From positions 1-39,040 of the forward strand of contig BPQB01000148.1 in assembly GCA_019973155.2 (NCBI GenBank): a stretch of DNA of 39,040 nt, given 5' to 3'. A program made the translations under genes and the position numbers. How positions within the stretch are numbered: the stretch's first letter is position 1; every line of letters begins with the position of its first letter. Source of the stretch: Phanerochaete sordida (Eukaryota; Basidiomycota; Agaricomycetes; Polyporales; Phanerochaetaceae). This document shows, one piece after another, positions 1 through 9,044 of the stretch. The notes beneath the pieces were generated by a model. The model did no database searches and was not told the DNA's origin. It saw only the letters and a program-made list of their open reading frames with translations.

Positions 1-757
1 TTTGCAACAGCATGTAGGTCGTTTTGGATGCTCGAGTGGACTGGCTACCTTCGCGTCTTCACAGACTGCCGAATCTTGAGAGCGCAGAGGACGAAAGTAC
101 GCATTTCCGGTGTAGATGTAGAAGATGGCTGCTTCGAGTCTGCGCGAAGGTCAGCAGGCCACGGTCTACCAGAGCACTAGAGCACTCACGTATCGGCCGC
201 GATGTTGTTCAGGGTGACCGTACGAGCGGCGCTCGCACTGTTGACAGCTGTGGATGTGCTCTTGGTGTTGTCGGGTACACTGTCGCACTGTGGGAGGATC
301 TATCTGGTGCGTGGTTGGTAAGTTGGGCAGACGCACCAGTCTCATCTCTTCATCGCTCCCAAAAGACACTTCGCTCGACGTCGCCAGCAGGCTCTCCAAT
401 GCGTCGATATCGTCTTCGTCGCCGAGGACGCTGTTGTGGTCCTCCGCCAACGTCGCGGACGTCTCGGTGGAGGGACTCAGGCCGGCCTCTTTGCCCACTT
501 CTTCCGTGAGCACTGCGTCTTGGTCAGCAAAGCCAGCTGGCCGACTCACAAAGCGACGACTCACGCTCTCGGAAGTACTTCGAAGCCGACATGAGGATAC
601 GACTGTTCACGTGGACAGCACGAGGCTGGTCATCTTCGCTCCGCGCAGTGTAGAATGTCACGTCGTTGAACGGCTTGCCAGAGAGGGCTTCAGCGAGAGC
701 ATCTTCGAGGCTCCCGCCGCTGGGGACCTTCGCGAGCGTGTGCAGAAGCGTCGACAT
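1..757 (-). CDS. BTB/POZ domain protein, copy A (3' part beyond window)
   Basis: Member of the large Agaricomycete BTB/POZ family; such proteins dimerise through the BTB fold and often act as Cul3 ubiquitin-ligase adaptors or scaffolds, but the role here is not known. The start is the ATG at 757 (MSTLLHTLAKVPSGGSLEDA). Exons: 757-565, 512-337, 287-190 and 139 to the window edge. The phases (1, 0, 2) agree with copies B, C and E, and all three introns are 49-52 nt GT-AG. Exon 1 carries the first BTB half (FNDVTFYTAR, then SRILMSASKYFRE). Exons 2-3 carry an acidic insert (GDEDDIDALESLL). Exon 4 resumes the fold with LEAAIFYIYTG followed by RPLRSQ and a CCCK motif. The gene lies head-to-tail with copy B. 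Nothing in the visible part is broken. The missing end should carry the GLDEL helix and a Pro-rich tail. Confidence 0.85.
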
Positions 758-1247
758 ACTCAGGTGCGATGAGGGATGTGAACGAATTTCGGCATCCTGG
801 GATAGGCGGCAGGCAGATAAGAGCTGGCAGAGCGGCCTCGAGGAAAGCTCGTGGCGACAAGGTTCATGGCGTCGTCAGCGTTCAAAGCAAGGCGCGTGTG
901 CTTGGGCGAAGCACGCGCGGCAGATACAGACGAATGCCACGTGATCGTGCCCGTCCCCACTTTGCGCCCTGCGTCCCTCGTCTCGAACCCAATCGTCTGA
1001 GGGAGGACGTAACTGGCCGCACACTGTGCGCTCATTCGCGGGCTTGACGTGTGCTTGCAATACCCAACCCGCCTGCGAGTGCTAATCATACACTTACACC
1101 TCCGACACTCCACTGCAGTACGGTAGTACGCCCCGCACCTTCGTCCGCTGTACGCAACCCTCCACGCGCCCCGCGACGTTCCAGCCCAGGAGACGAAGCA
1201 CCTGCCCCACGCACTCGCGCTTGCGCCCCCAACAGCAGCAGCCCGCC
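758..1247 (-). promoter_or_regulatory. Upstream region of BTB-A with blocks shared with BTB-B
   Basis: No gene is visible between the start of BTB-A and the stop of BTB-B. Two blocks recur upstream of BTB-B: CTCGTGGCGACAAGGTTC (about 848-865; also about 3175-3192) and CACGTGATCGTG (938-949; also 3272-3283). The order is the same in both, and intervening bases also resemble each other. This supports a duplicated promoter. CACGTG is the usual bHLH (E-box) site, but which factor binds is not known. No family-P remnant was found here, unlike at BTB-B. Confidence 0.45.
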
Positions 1248-3111
1248 TCACCCTCCTGCTCTTCTTCCGCAGACACGGCACGCGAGTCTGCCCTTCTTCC
1301 CACAGTGCTTGCAGGGCCTTCTCTTGCTCGCGCGGCCCCCGCCTCCCGCACCACGTGCGTCTCCCACAGACGCCGGGGCCGCACCGCAGGCAGCCGTCGC
1401 TGGGACCGCAGACGGCAGCACCGAACCCCCGAATAGCAACGCAGGGCGTGTGCCAGGCCCGGCGCCGGGCTTCACGGAGGCCTTGGGCGCCGCAGGCTGC
1501 GCCTCGGGTTCCGCCGCGTGCGCTGTCGAGGGTGCCCCTGGTGCGGCGACGTGCACGGCAGACGCACGGGCAGGCGCGCCGCCCCCGCCCACAGGCGTCG
1601 CATCGCGTGCGGGAGCGCACTCTGCCGCCGCGCGCGCCGTGCCCGCACTCGCGCCGTCCGCGGGCGGCGCCGCCGCAGGCCCCGGTGGCGCAGACGGGCG
1701 TCCAGGCGCGGATCGGCGAGGGATTGGTCCAAATATGGACACAGGGGGATGCCCGGCCGGTGGGACGCATCCCGAGGCGCGTCCTAGCCTCGCCGGCGAC
1801 ACCACAGCGGACGGCGTGTTGGTGGCCGGGAGGCCTTTAGATGGGATGCCTGGGCGCGGCCGTGCGTGCGGCGGTGAGTCCGTGGGCGGGGGACCTGGAG
1901 GCAGAGGCGCCTTGGACGTCCCATCCGGAGAGCACTCGCTGCGCGCGGGACACGCGGAGATCTCCCCCAGGAGCGCCGCGAGCGCGGGCGCAGCGTGCGG
2001 CATCTCACCACGCACGATGCGCTCGACGACCGGGCCGAGCGCGGCGCGCGTGGCGGACGTCCAGTGTTTCTGCAGCAGAAGCGTGACCTGGCGACGGAGG
2101 ATGCCGGGGTGCCTGCGCGGGCGTACGTGTCAGCAGGCAGCAGGACATGCGGCGCGCAGGTACGCGTACTGTGCGGAGAACGGCGAGAACAGCTCGTCGA
2201 GGATGGTGTCCTTGTCCAGCTGTGCGGCGAGGTGCGCGTCCGCGAGCCCCTTGAGCTCGTCGAGGCCCGCCTGCGCAGATGTCAGCTGCTCGCACCAGTC
2301 GGTCGTTACCGAGTGTGCGTACCTCGTCGGCAAAGCGATAAACAGCTTTGCAGCAGCACGTAGGCCGCTTTGAGTGCTCACGCGCATCACCCGCCTGCGC
2401 ATCTTCACAGGATGCCGGATCTTGGGAGCGCAGCGGACGAAAGTACACCTTGCCAGTGTAGATGTAGAAGACGACTGCTGCCAGCCTGCATGAGGCGTCA
2501 GAGGGTTACAGGCGACGCAGACCCAGCAAACTCACGTGTCGAACGTGGCGTTATCTAGAGTAATTACGCGAGTACCGCTGGCGGCGCTGACAGCTGTGGT
2601 TACGCTCTTGGTATCCTCGGATGCGCTGTCGGGCTGCAGGGGGATCGGTAAGGTGCAGGGCGGTAAGTCAAACAGACACACCAGCTTAATCTCCTCGTCG
2701 CCTTCAAAAGAGACCTCGCTCGGGGTCGCTAGCAAGCTCTCCGAGGCATCGCTGTCGTCGTCTTCGTGGTCGGGGACGCTGTCGCGACCATCCGCAGACG
2801 TCGCGGATGTCTCGTCGGAGGAGCTCGGCATAGACCCACCGCCACCCTCCTCAGCCAGCACTACGCCCCGGTCAGCGACGCCAGTGGGCAGATGCACGCA
2901 GAAACGGCTCACGCTCCCGGAAGTACTTCGAGGCTGCCACGAGGACACGCCTGTTCGCATGGACGGCGCGCGGCGCTCCGCCGCCGCCTCCACTGCGCGC
3001 GGTGTAGAATGCCACGTCGTTGAACGGCCTGCCAGAGAGGGCGTCGGCGAGGGCGTCGGCGAGGCTGCCGCCGCTAGGGACCTTGGCGAGGGTGTGCAGA
3101 GGTGTCGACAT
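1248..3111 (-). CDS. BTB/POZ domain protein, copy B (six exons, 534 aa)
   Basis: Intact member of the Agaricomycete BTB/POZ family. Exons: 3111-2913, 2860-2682, 2633-2536, 2485-2323, 2270-2170 and 2112-1248. The total is 1605 nt with every phase closing. Introns are 48-57 nt GT-AG. Order of parts: BTB first half (FNDVAFYTARS, VLVAASKYFRE); acidic Ser/Asp-rich insert (DHEDDDSDASESLL); VITLDNATFDT; the second half LAAVVFYIYTGKVYFRPLRS; a Cys cluster (CCCKAVYRFADE); helices AGLDELKGLADAHLAAQL and ILDELFSPFS; a conserved C-terminal block ending PHAAPALAALLGE; then about 240 residues of Pro/Ala-rich low complexity. The tail ends with CKHCGKKGRLACRVC, a CxxC-x8-CxxC arrangement not present in copies C or E. 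The start ATG is shared with paralogues. The gene is divergent from a family-P remnant at 3.3 kb. Confidence 0.88.
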
Positions 3112-3303
3112 GGCTGAGATGGGGACAGGAGAGAGAGCTGGCAGTATGAGAGCTGCGAGCAGCCTCGCGCGGGACTCGTGGCGACAAGGTTCGCTGCGCC
3201 GTGAGCGTTCAGAGCGCAGCGCGTACGCTTCGGTTGGATTGCGCGCGCGGCAAATACGGACACATGGACGACACGTGATCGTGTTCCCTCCTCGCGCCCT
3301 AGA
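3112..3303. promoter_or_regulatory. Upstream region of BTB-B, between it and a family-P remnant
   Basis: The stretch between the BTB-B ATG and the P remnant carries CTCGTGGCGACAAGGTTC (about 3175-3192) and CACGTGATCGTG (3272-3283), both also found upstream of BTB-A. The normal P promoter and exon 1 seen in the two complete pairs are missing. The 5' part of the partner gene was therefore deleted between this region and about 3304. Confidence 0.4.
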
Positions 3304-3655
3304 CCCCACCAACGTCTGCGAGGCCTACGTACACCGACCGCCTTCCGCATGTGTGCACGACGCGCACCCGCCCGCGTCGTACCGCGCCCTCGAGGTCGTT
3401 ACCGCATACTCACTTACTTCGCCGCGCTGCGCGGTCCCACGCCAATTGCCGCGCTGCTCGACGACCTCGTCGCGGGCCTCGCCCCGCGCCCACCGCCGCG
3501 CCGGCGCCGCCACCTTGAGCGGCGTCATGCCCGCACTCGGGCGGCTGTACGGCGCCGAGGAGACGGCGGCCGGGACCGCGCGCGGGCGCCGCGGCGTCGG
3601 CGCGGTCAGCCAGCACTCCATGCTCTCGCTGTGCTGCACGAGGAGGCGGGGGCTA
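3304..3655 (+). pseudogene. Family-P remnant (middle and C-terminal part, frameshifted)
   Basis: Decayed fragment of the unrecognised family whose complete members are at 10.8-12.1 kb and 34.2-35.5 kb. Recognisable pieces, in different frames: HDAHPPASYRALEVV (first frame); YFAALRGPTPIAALLDDLVA with GLAPRPPPRRRR (second); and LYGAEETAAGTARGRRGVGA followed by VSQHSMLSLC (third). These match P1 most closely (HDAHPPASDRALEVF, YGAEETEVETARGRRGVSA). The part between the Arg-rich stretch and LYGAEET is deleted, and the N-terminal half and C-terminus are gone. It points away from BTB-B, preserving the head-to-head order of the intact pairs. It ends short of the BTB-C stop at 3902. The 3656-3901 stretch shows no gene. 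Confidence 0.75.
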
Positions 3656-3901
3656 TTCGCGCAGAATGGAGCGGCAGCCGTTCAAGCCGGAGGCTTGAGA
3701 GATCTGGGAGGATTTTATTGTGGTGTTGCTCGACGGCTGTCGCTGGAGGTAGGTCGAGCGATGCGCTATGCGTCGCTAAGTTCGTTGTTCCCATCCGAAT
3801 CACAGGGTTTCGTTTACTTTCCGATGTAATACGCGCGGTCCGTCAATTCCAATTCGACTCGACGCGTAAGTATGCCTCACGTTCTATAGAGCAAATAATC
3901 A

Positions 3902-5697
3902 CTACCGCGAGTAGCTACAGCACGCACAGTGCGGGATCTGCGCCTGCCTCTTCTTCTTCTCTTGGTTCAGCAGCCGGCGGCGTGCCTCGCTGCCCTCCAA
4001 CTCTGCGTCCGACGGACCATCTCCGGCAGAGGGACCACAAGACACCCCGCTCAGCATCAGCCCGTGCGGGACATTTTCGCCAGCGGGGGCTTCGAGGGGC
4101 GGGGCTTGAGGCGAGTACAGTGCGGGCCTGTCGTCCCCGCCATACGAGGACACCGAGGCAGTGCGCTGCCCGGGAGACATTGGGGGCGACTGTTCGGGAA
4201 TAGGGCTCGCCGTGAGCGGGCGTGTGGTTACTGGCGCAGGGAAGGTGTTCTTAGATGGCAGAGGGGGGCGATACGAGATCCCCCAGCCTGAAGGCTGTAC
4301 GGAGAGTGGGGACCACCACAGGCCGTATCTCTCAGGAGCGGGCTCCGGTGACGAGGGTCTCGGCGCAGCGGGCGGCGGAGTAGCGGGCGGCGAGAGGCCC
4401 GTGGGCGAGGCGGGCGGCGAGGCGTGCGGCGAGAGGCCCGCGGGCGAGGGCGGAGAAGGTGGAGGGCTGTCTGGCACACGCTGCGAACGCGTGATCTTCG
4501 ACAAAGAAGGCTCAGACAGACGGGCTGGAGCCGGTGCGACAGGCCGTGTCGCGGGGGTGAGTTCGCCCAAAAGCATCGCCAGCGCGGGCGCGGCGTGCGG
4601 CGTCTCTCCACGCACGACACGCTCGACGATAGAACCGAGCGCTGCATGCGTCGTGGGGGTCAAGTATCTCTCGAGGAGGAGCGTGACTTGGCGACGGAGG
4701 ATCTCGGGGTATCTAAATTTTGCGTACGTGAGGAGACGACGGGACGAGAGCATGCAAGGACGTGCCTTCCCGAGAACGGCGAGAAGACTTCTTCGAGGAT
4801 ATTATGCGCGGAGAGCTGCGCGAAGAGGTGTGCGTCGGCGAGCTCCTTAAGTTCGTCGAGTCCTGCCTAGATATACGCGTGAGATGGTCTCCAGCGCGGG
4901 CTGCTCCGTGGCATTCGCACCTCGTCAGCGAAGCGGTATACCTCTTTACAGGAGCACGCCGGTCGCTTCGCCTTATCGCAGCCGTTGGCGTCTTGAGAGG
5001 GCAGGAAATGAACCTTGCCGGTGTATATGTAGAATATGACTGCCTCCAATCTACGACTCAATGAGCAACGGGTTACGATATGCAAGAGCAGGCCACTTGC
5101 GTGTCGGCTGTGACGTCTTCCAGGGTTATGACACGAGGTGTGTACACAGGAGCAGCGGGTGCAACGTTCCCAGAGTGCGCGAAGTTAAGTGACTGTAGTG
5201 CGGTGAGCAAACCACGTGCTTGGTACATGCAGCGGCAGAGCGCACCGGTCCATCGTCTTTGTCCTCCGGGAGAGGCGCGTCGCTTTGGGTGCCCAGCACA
5301 CTCTCCAGAGCGTCGAAGTCGCTGCCATCGAGCGAGGAGCCGTCGGAGCCATGTCCAGCCTCTTCGTCAGCACTGACCGAAACGCCGGGTTGGACTGGAC
5401 GCTGAGGCCGCACAGGCGGCGCGGGCTCCGCGAGCACTACAGACGCCATTAACAAGCAGACTTTCGGACACGACACAGACACTCACGTTCTCGGAAGTAC
5501 GCCGAGGACGCTGTCAGGATCCTGCTGTTCGCGTGGACAGCGCGCAGCTGCCCCTCAAAGTTTCCGGAGGGGAGCTGCGTTGCCGGAGCATAGAATACCA
5601 CATCGTTGAACGGCACGCCAGCGAGCGAGTCGGCGAGAGCGTCGGCGAGACTGTCGCCCGCGGGGACTTTGGCGAGGACGTGCTGAGGCGTGGGCAT
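3902..5697 (-). CDS. BTB/POZ domain protein, copy C (six exons, two GC-AG introns, 511 aa)
   Basis: Intact, more divergent member of the BTB family. Exons: 5697-5487, 5436-5246, 5192-5101, 5050-4921, 4866-4766 and 4712-3902. The total is 1536 nt and all phases close. Parts: FNDVVFYAPATQ and SRILTASSAYFRE (BTB first half); acidic insert (DGSDFDALESVLG); VITLEDVTADT; LEAVIFYIYTGKVHFLPSQD; CSCKEVYRFADE; AGLDELKELADAHLFAQL; YPEILRRQVTLLLERYL; ETPHAAPALAMLLGE; then a Pro/Ser-rich tail containing a short ASPPASP-like repeat and ending in PHCACCSYSR. Introns 3 (from 5100, gcaagt) and 5 (from 4765, gcacgt) use GC donors. A GT donor would break the reading phase in both cases. The start is the ATG opening MPTPQHVLAKVPAGDSLADA, aligned with paralogues; an in-frame upstream extension is less conserved. 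Confidence 0.85.
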
Positions 5698-6391
5698 GGT
5701 CGCGGCGGGGAATCCGACAAGTTGGCTGCTGCCCCGCAAACCAGATGGTGGCAAGATAAGGCCTCGAGAAACGCATCGCGAAGTTCCTATGATGGCATGA
5801 GGTGACCCTGATCAGTGCGGGAAAGCGAGTAAGGCGGTTCGTCGCTCAGAAGGAGGGGCGGCGAGTACGTTCAAGGACTGCATGGCCGTATCGTCGTGGG
5901 TACAACGAGGTTAAATATGGGATGCATGGTGCTTGTACAGGCGACGTTCGCACGTCTGGGGACCTTCGTCGTACTGGCGAGTCTACGCAATATCGCTATT
6001 TGGCCAAGGGGGCCTCGCGTACATAGTCATTTACTATAAAGGTCCACCTAAGAAATATTGAATCAAGCCCAATATCAAGAAGTAAGTAGCTTACCAGCTA
6101 TTCTTGTCGTTGATCATGAAGGTCAACGTCAACATGCGAGATGGTTGCCGCGGCCGCGCGGAAGCTTGGAAGTACACGTGGCAGACGCTGCCTGATGCGC
6201 CGTTTTCCCGAAATGGAGCATGGCGCGTCCGCAGCTTCCTCCCATCTCTGGTCTACTGAAGACTAGTCTCGTAACCAGACTTTGCGAGCGCATGCACGGC
6301 AGCCTCCGTGCGGAGTTGATCTGCGATCAATGCTGCCGGTGCGGGCATCGGCGGAGATTAAATATGGCGAAGCCCTACCTGCGCTACAAAG

Positions 6392-6672
6392 TCTGGCGAA
6401 ATTGAGTCGCGCGGGGGGGCATCGGTCGCACGCGACGCAGCCCAGCGCCCCGCTGCTCCGCTCCTGCACCTGGCGTCACGCGATGGTACACGGTTCTGAG
6501 ACTGCATATATTCACACGGAAGCGCTGTGCATGCCAGAAAGTGCGTCACATGGGATCAGAGGGAGGAGGACGCTGCGGTATGGGGGGAGAGCAGGCAGGC
6601 GCGAGCATGGAGAAGCGGGCGGGACGAGGTGACGCGCGACCGATGCCCCCCCGCGCGGTTCAAACTCACCAG
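6392..6672. repeat. Inverted-repeat element, about 280 bp (fold-back or MITE-like)
   Basis: The left arm around 6392-6431 and the right arm around 6633-6672 are reverse complements. The core GCGCGGGGGGGCATCGGTCG is identical in both, and it is flanked by GTCTGGcGA.. on the outer side with a few mismatches. Similarity weakens but continues some 35 bp inward. The arms are separated by about 200 bp. No clear target-site duplication was seen, so the element class is left open. Confidence 0.6.
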
Positions 6673-6993
6673 ACGTTCGATCCCCCGTGGAACCTTTCAG
6701 GGTTGTAGACCCGATTGAGTTCCCGACAGGCCAGTCCTGTCGGAGTTGGGATCGGACGTCTGAGAACGAGACTAACTGAAGACGTGAAACCGGTCTATTT
6801 GAGCAGCGCAAGCGTCCATTCGAGCTTGAGCGGGTCTGACATGCGCGCAGGGACCGCGGCCAGCCAAGTTTCGAGGTTGCCATCTGACATGCTGCCGCGC
6901 TTTCGTTTCTTGCTGGCAGGTTTGTATGAAACGAACGTCGAGCCTGTAGGCGTCGTAGGAGGTGTCATCGCGCGAGGTTTATTATTCTACGGA

Positions 6994-7015
6994 CGCGTCG
7001 CGTCGACGCGACGCG
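6994..7015. repeat. 22 bp perfect palindrome
   Basis: The sequence is CG followed by CGTCGCGTCGACGCGACG and CG, symmetric about the central GTCGAC (7002-7007). It lies outside any recognised gene and could be a dimer-binding site or a cruciform-prone sequence. Nothing in the context decides which. Confidence 0.7.
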
Positions 7016-7137
7016 GTCCAAAATTGATGGCCGCGTCGGAAACATTTTGCCGGTTGTCTCTCAGACGGCTCGGGCTCCGAAATCCATATTCCATAAAAGG
7101 CTATTCGACCCCCTCCGCGTAAACCTTACAAATTGGT

Positions 7138-7190
7138 GCAGACCTTACATTCCAAAGTCGATCGACTATCATCGACTGGTAAGGTCTGCC
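7138..7190. repeat. Hairpin with 11 bp perfect stem
   Basis: GCAGACCTTAC (7138-7148) and its exact reverse complement GTAAGGTCTGC (7180-7190) are separated by 31 bases. No gene overlaps it. The function is unknown. Confidence 0.55.
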
Positions 7191-7299
7191 TTAGGGAGAC
7201 TAAAACCGGTCGCCGAAGGCTTGCAGATTCAGAACTGCGATCCATTTGGGCCCATCAGGATTATTTGTCAGCACGCGTAGCCCCGACGACCTCCCGCAT

Positions 7300-7733
7300 G
7301 CTTTTCAAAAGGCAGGTGTTCTGCTACGAACTACAGCTTCAATGTCAGCGTCACCCTGCCGTCAGCGACGTGCGCCATCCGCTGGCCTCGACGCTGTCCT
7401 GCACAGCGCCGGCGGCAAGGCACGCTCGCGCGGTAGCCACAGGCCGCCATCTTCGTGCAGCTTCCAACGCCAAGCGTCGTTGTCTGAGCCTCGAAGGTAG
7501 GGAAGATGATAAAGAAGGCTCGCGAAGACTCGCACGAGCTCGCGACGCTCTGCTCGCTGCGCACCGCGAGCTCCGACACGCTGCGTCTCGACGCTCCGCC
7601 GAAGGACGCGCCGGCCAGGGACAGCACCTTTCCGCGCTGCCGGGACGAGTGCGGGCGGCGTGCAGCTACTCGCGCTCGATGTCGGGACGGTTCTCAGCCC
7701 CGGCGAGTCTGGCGAGAGACTCGCGATGAGTGA
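7300..7733 (+). pseudogene. Family-P remnant (promoter and exon 1 only)
   Basis: An ATG at 7506 opens a frame beginning MIKKAREDSHELATLCSLRT and continuing ASSDTLRLDAPPKDAPARDS. This is nearly identical to exon 1 of P1, P2 and P3 (for example KKTHEDAHELATLCSLRT, ASSETLRLDAASKD). After about 45 residues the similarity fades, and no exon 2 follows. Upstream, around 7300-7330, TTCAAAAGGCAGGTGTT corresponds to the cGAAAAGGCAAGTGTT block in the intergenic regions of the complete pairs, so part of the promoter came with it. It points away from BTB-C, about 1.8 kb off, the same relative orientation as in the complete pairs. Confidence 0.7.
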
Positions 7734-7881
7734 TTTCGCTTGTTGTGAAGGCATGCAAGGTCATTCGAGACACACAAAGCATAGATTGGTACAGCAGGCT
7801 ATACACATCCTTGAAAGAGTCAAACAAAACGTCGTCGGTAGCCGGAGACGGCCTGGCTTGGTCCTCGCCTGTCCAAGTCGC

Positions 7882-8421
7882 TCAGGCTACACGCAACCCA
7901 TCGTCAGCACTACGCCCCACCGCGCCACGCTAACTCACCAGGGCAGCAGAACGCCTTCCCCCCGTCATAGCACCTCCACCCATCGCCCGCGCCATCCACC
8001 GTGACCTGCACTGTCCCAGCGGGACACCTCCCATCGCAGAACGGCGCCTCGCCGTACCATTCGCCTGCACCCCGTCAGCCACACCACACAAGAACACGCA
8101 GCACACATAGCACGCACAGCCGTCGCCCGCCGACGCGTCCGTGCAGCAGAATGCCTTGCTGCCCCTCGCGCACGCCGGGCCTGCACGCGCGTCAGCAGAC
8201 CGCACCCGCCGCGGGGCCCGTGCGCCCACGCACCGTTGCCGGCGTCGCCGCGCACGCCGGCGCGGTGCCTGCGTTCCCGCGGCGTGGGTGACCATGGGCG
8301 GCGGATGTAAGTTGGGCTAGAAGGCGTTGCGCTGAGGGGACGCACCGGACCACTGGCACTGCCGCTGCGCGTGGGCGCCGGCGGCGAGCAGGAGGAGCGC
8401 GGTGAGGAGCTTGGGGAGCAT
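7882..8421 (-). CDS. Small secreted cysteine-rich protein (about 100 aa)
   Basis: The ATG at 8421 opens MLPKLLTALLLLAAGAHA, a typical signal peptide with a likely cut before QRQCQW. Exon 1 ends at 8346. The intron 8345-8269 leads to GTAPAC. After one or two further short introns a second module reads CEWYGEAPFC, DGRCPAGTVQVTVDG, WRCYDGGKAFCC. The final intron 7938-7887 has a clear CTGAC branch site, and the last exon encodes A-stop (7886-7882). The two modules share CxW-G-x-AP-x-C and G(S/G)KAFCC, so the protein is an internal duplication. The middle splice sites (around 8230-8180) are my best fit, not certain; a one-base change there would break the frame. A TATA box lies about 70 bp upstream. 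Similar small secreted proteins are common in Agaricomycetes; the function is unknown. Confidence 0.65.
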
Positions 8422-8486
8422 GGTGCGCGGGGAGAGGGTAAGTTGGGGGGCTGGGGCTTGCGTACTTGGTCCGCGCAGCCGCTGCG

Positions 8487-8494
8487 CTTTTATA
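8487..8494 (-). promoter_or_regulatory. TATA box of the small secreted protein gene
   Basis: TATAAAAG on the minus strand, 66-73 bp upstream of the ATG at 8421, in a position expected for a strongly expressed short gene with a short 5' leader. Confidence 0.6.
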
Positions 8495-9044
8495 CGATCT
8501 CTGTGTTGCATATTGAAGGCAGGCAAGAGGAAACGTGAGATTGTTTGCGCTGCTTCCTGTTTGACTCTTCTGCAGAGGACTTACTTGAGGGAATGGGGCG
8601 GCACAAAACTGTGCTCTTGGGGACGGCTTTCTCGCGAGTCACATTCTTTTATTGGTTACGGTGGCGGTCAGTGGGGATGCATCGATTGGGGTGCGAAGCA
8701 TGCCAGGAGCGACTCCAGAGTCAGCTCCCACGATGCATGCAAGCGTACGACTCGGCAAGACAGCCCTGCGAGTCTCTGGGACGAAAGGAGTGGAGAGAGA
8801 GCTACAAGCTCGCTATAGAGCCGTCTTAGTTTATAGTAAGAGCTGTCATTGTCGTTGACCGGAAGTGGCATTAAAAGGTACAGCTAAGAGACCAATTGGG
8901 ACATCGCTGGCTGGCAGTAAAGCCCCAAGCGTAGGTTCTTATCAAACAAATTACACACAGAAGCGAAAGTGTGAATAACGAAGAAATCGCAAAGTCATCC
9001 GCAGAATACTGGGAGCTCATCTGCACCGCGAATGACAGACACAA
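8495..9044. other. Intergenic, no gene seen
   Basis: Between the TATA box of the secreted-protein gene and the stop of P1 I see no conserved coding signal, RNA gene or clear repeat. Confidence 0.45.

Larger units (their letters stand above)
5698..7299. other. Gene-poor stretch with inverted repeats and a palindrome
   Basis: No convincing coding region was found in about 1.6 kb. The reading frames present are short, lack conserved motifs and start from non-ATG codons or isolated ATGs. The stretch contains a 40 bp inverted repeat pair (6392-6672), a 22 bp perfect palindrome (6994-7015) and an 11 bp hairpin (7138-7190), each listed separately. One CACGTG occurs at 6175-6180, about 480 bp upstream of the BTB-C start. 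It may or may not be the counterpart of the sites upstream of the other BTB genes. Confidence 0.5.

Noticed and set aside
760..1770. 336-codon minus-strand frame rich in Cys, Arg and Gly
   Set aside because: Out of frame with the BTB-B tail it overlaps; a shadow of GC-rich low-complexity coding sequence.
6640..6720. Possible tRNA T-arm (GTTCGATCCCCCG)
   Set aside because: No complementary T-stem, acceptor stem or anticodon arm can be drawn around it.
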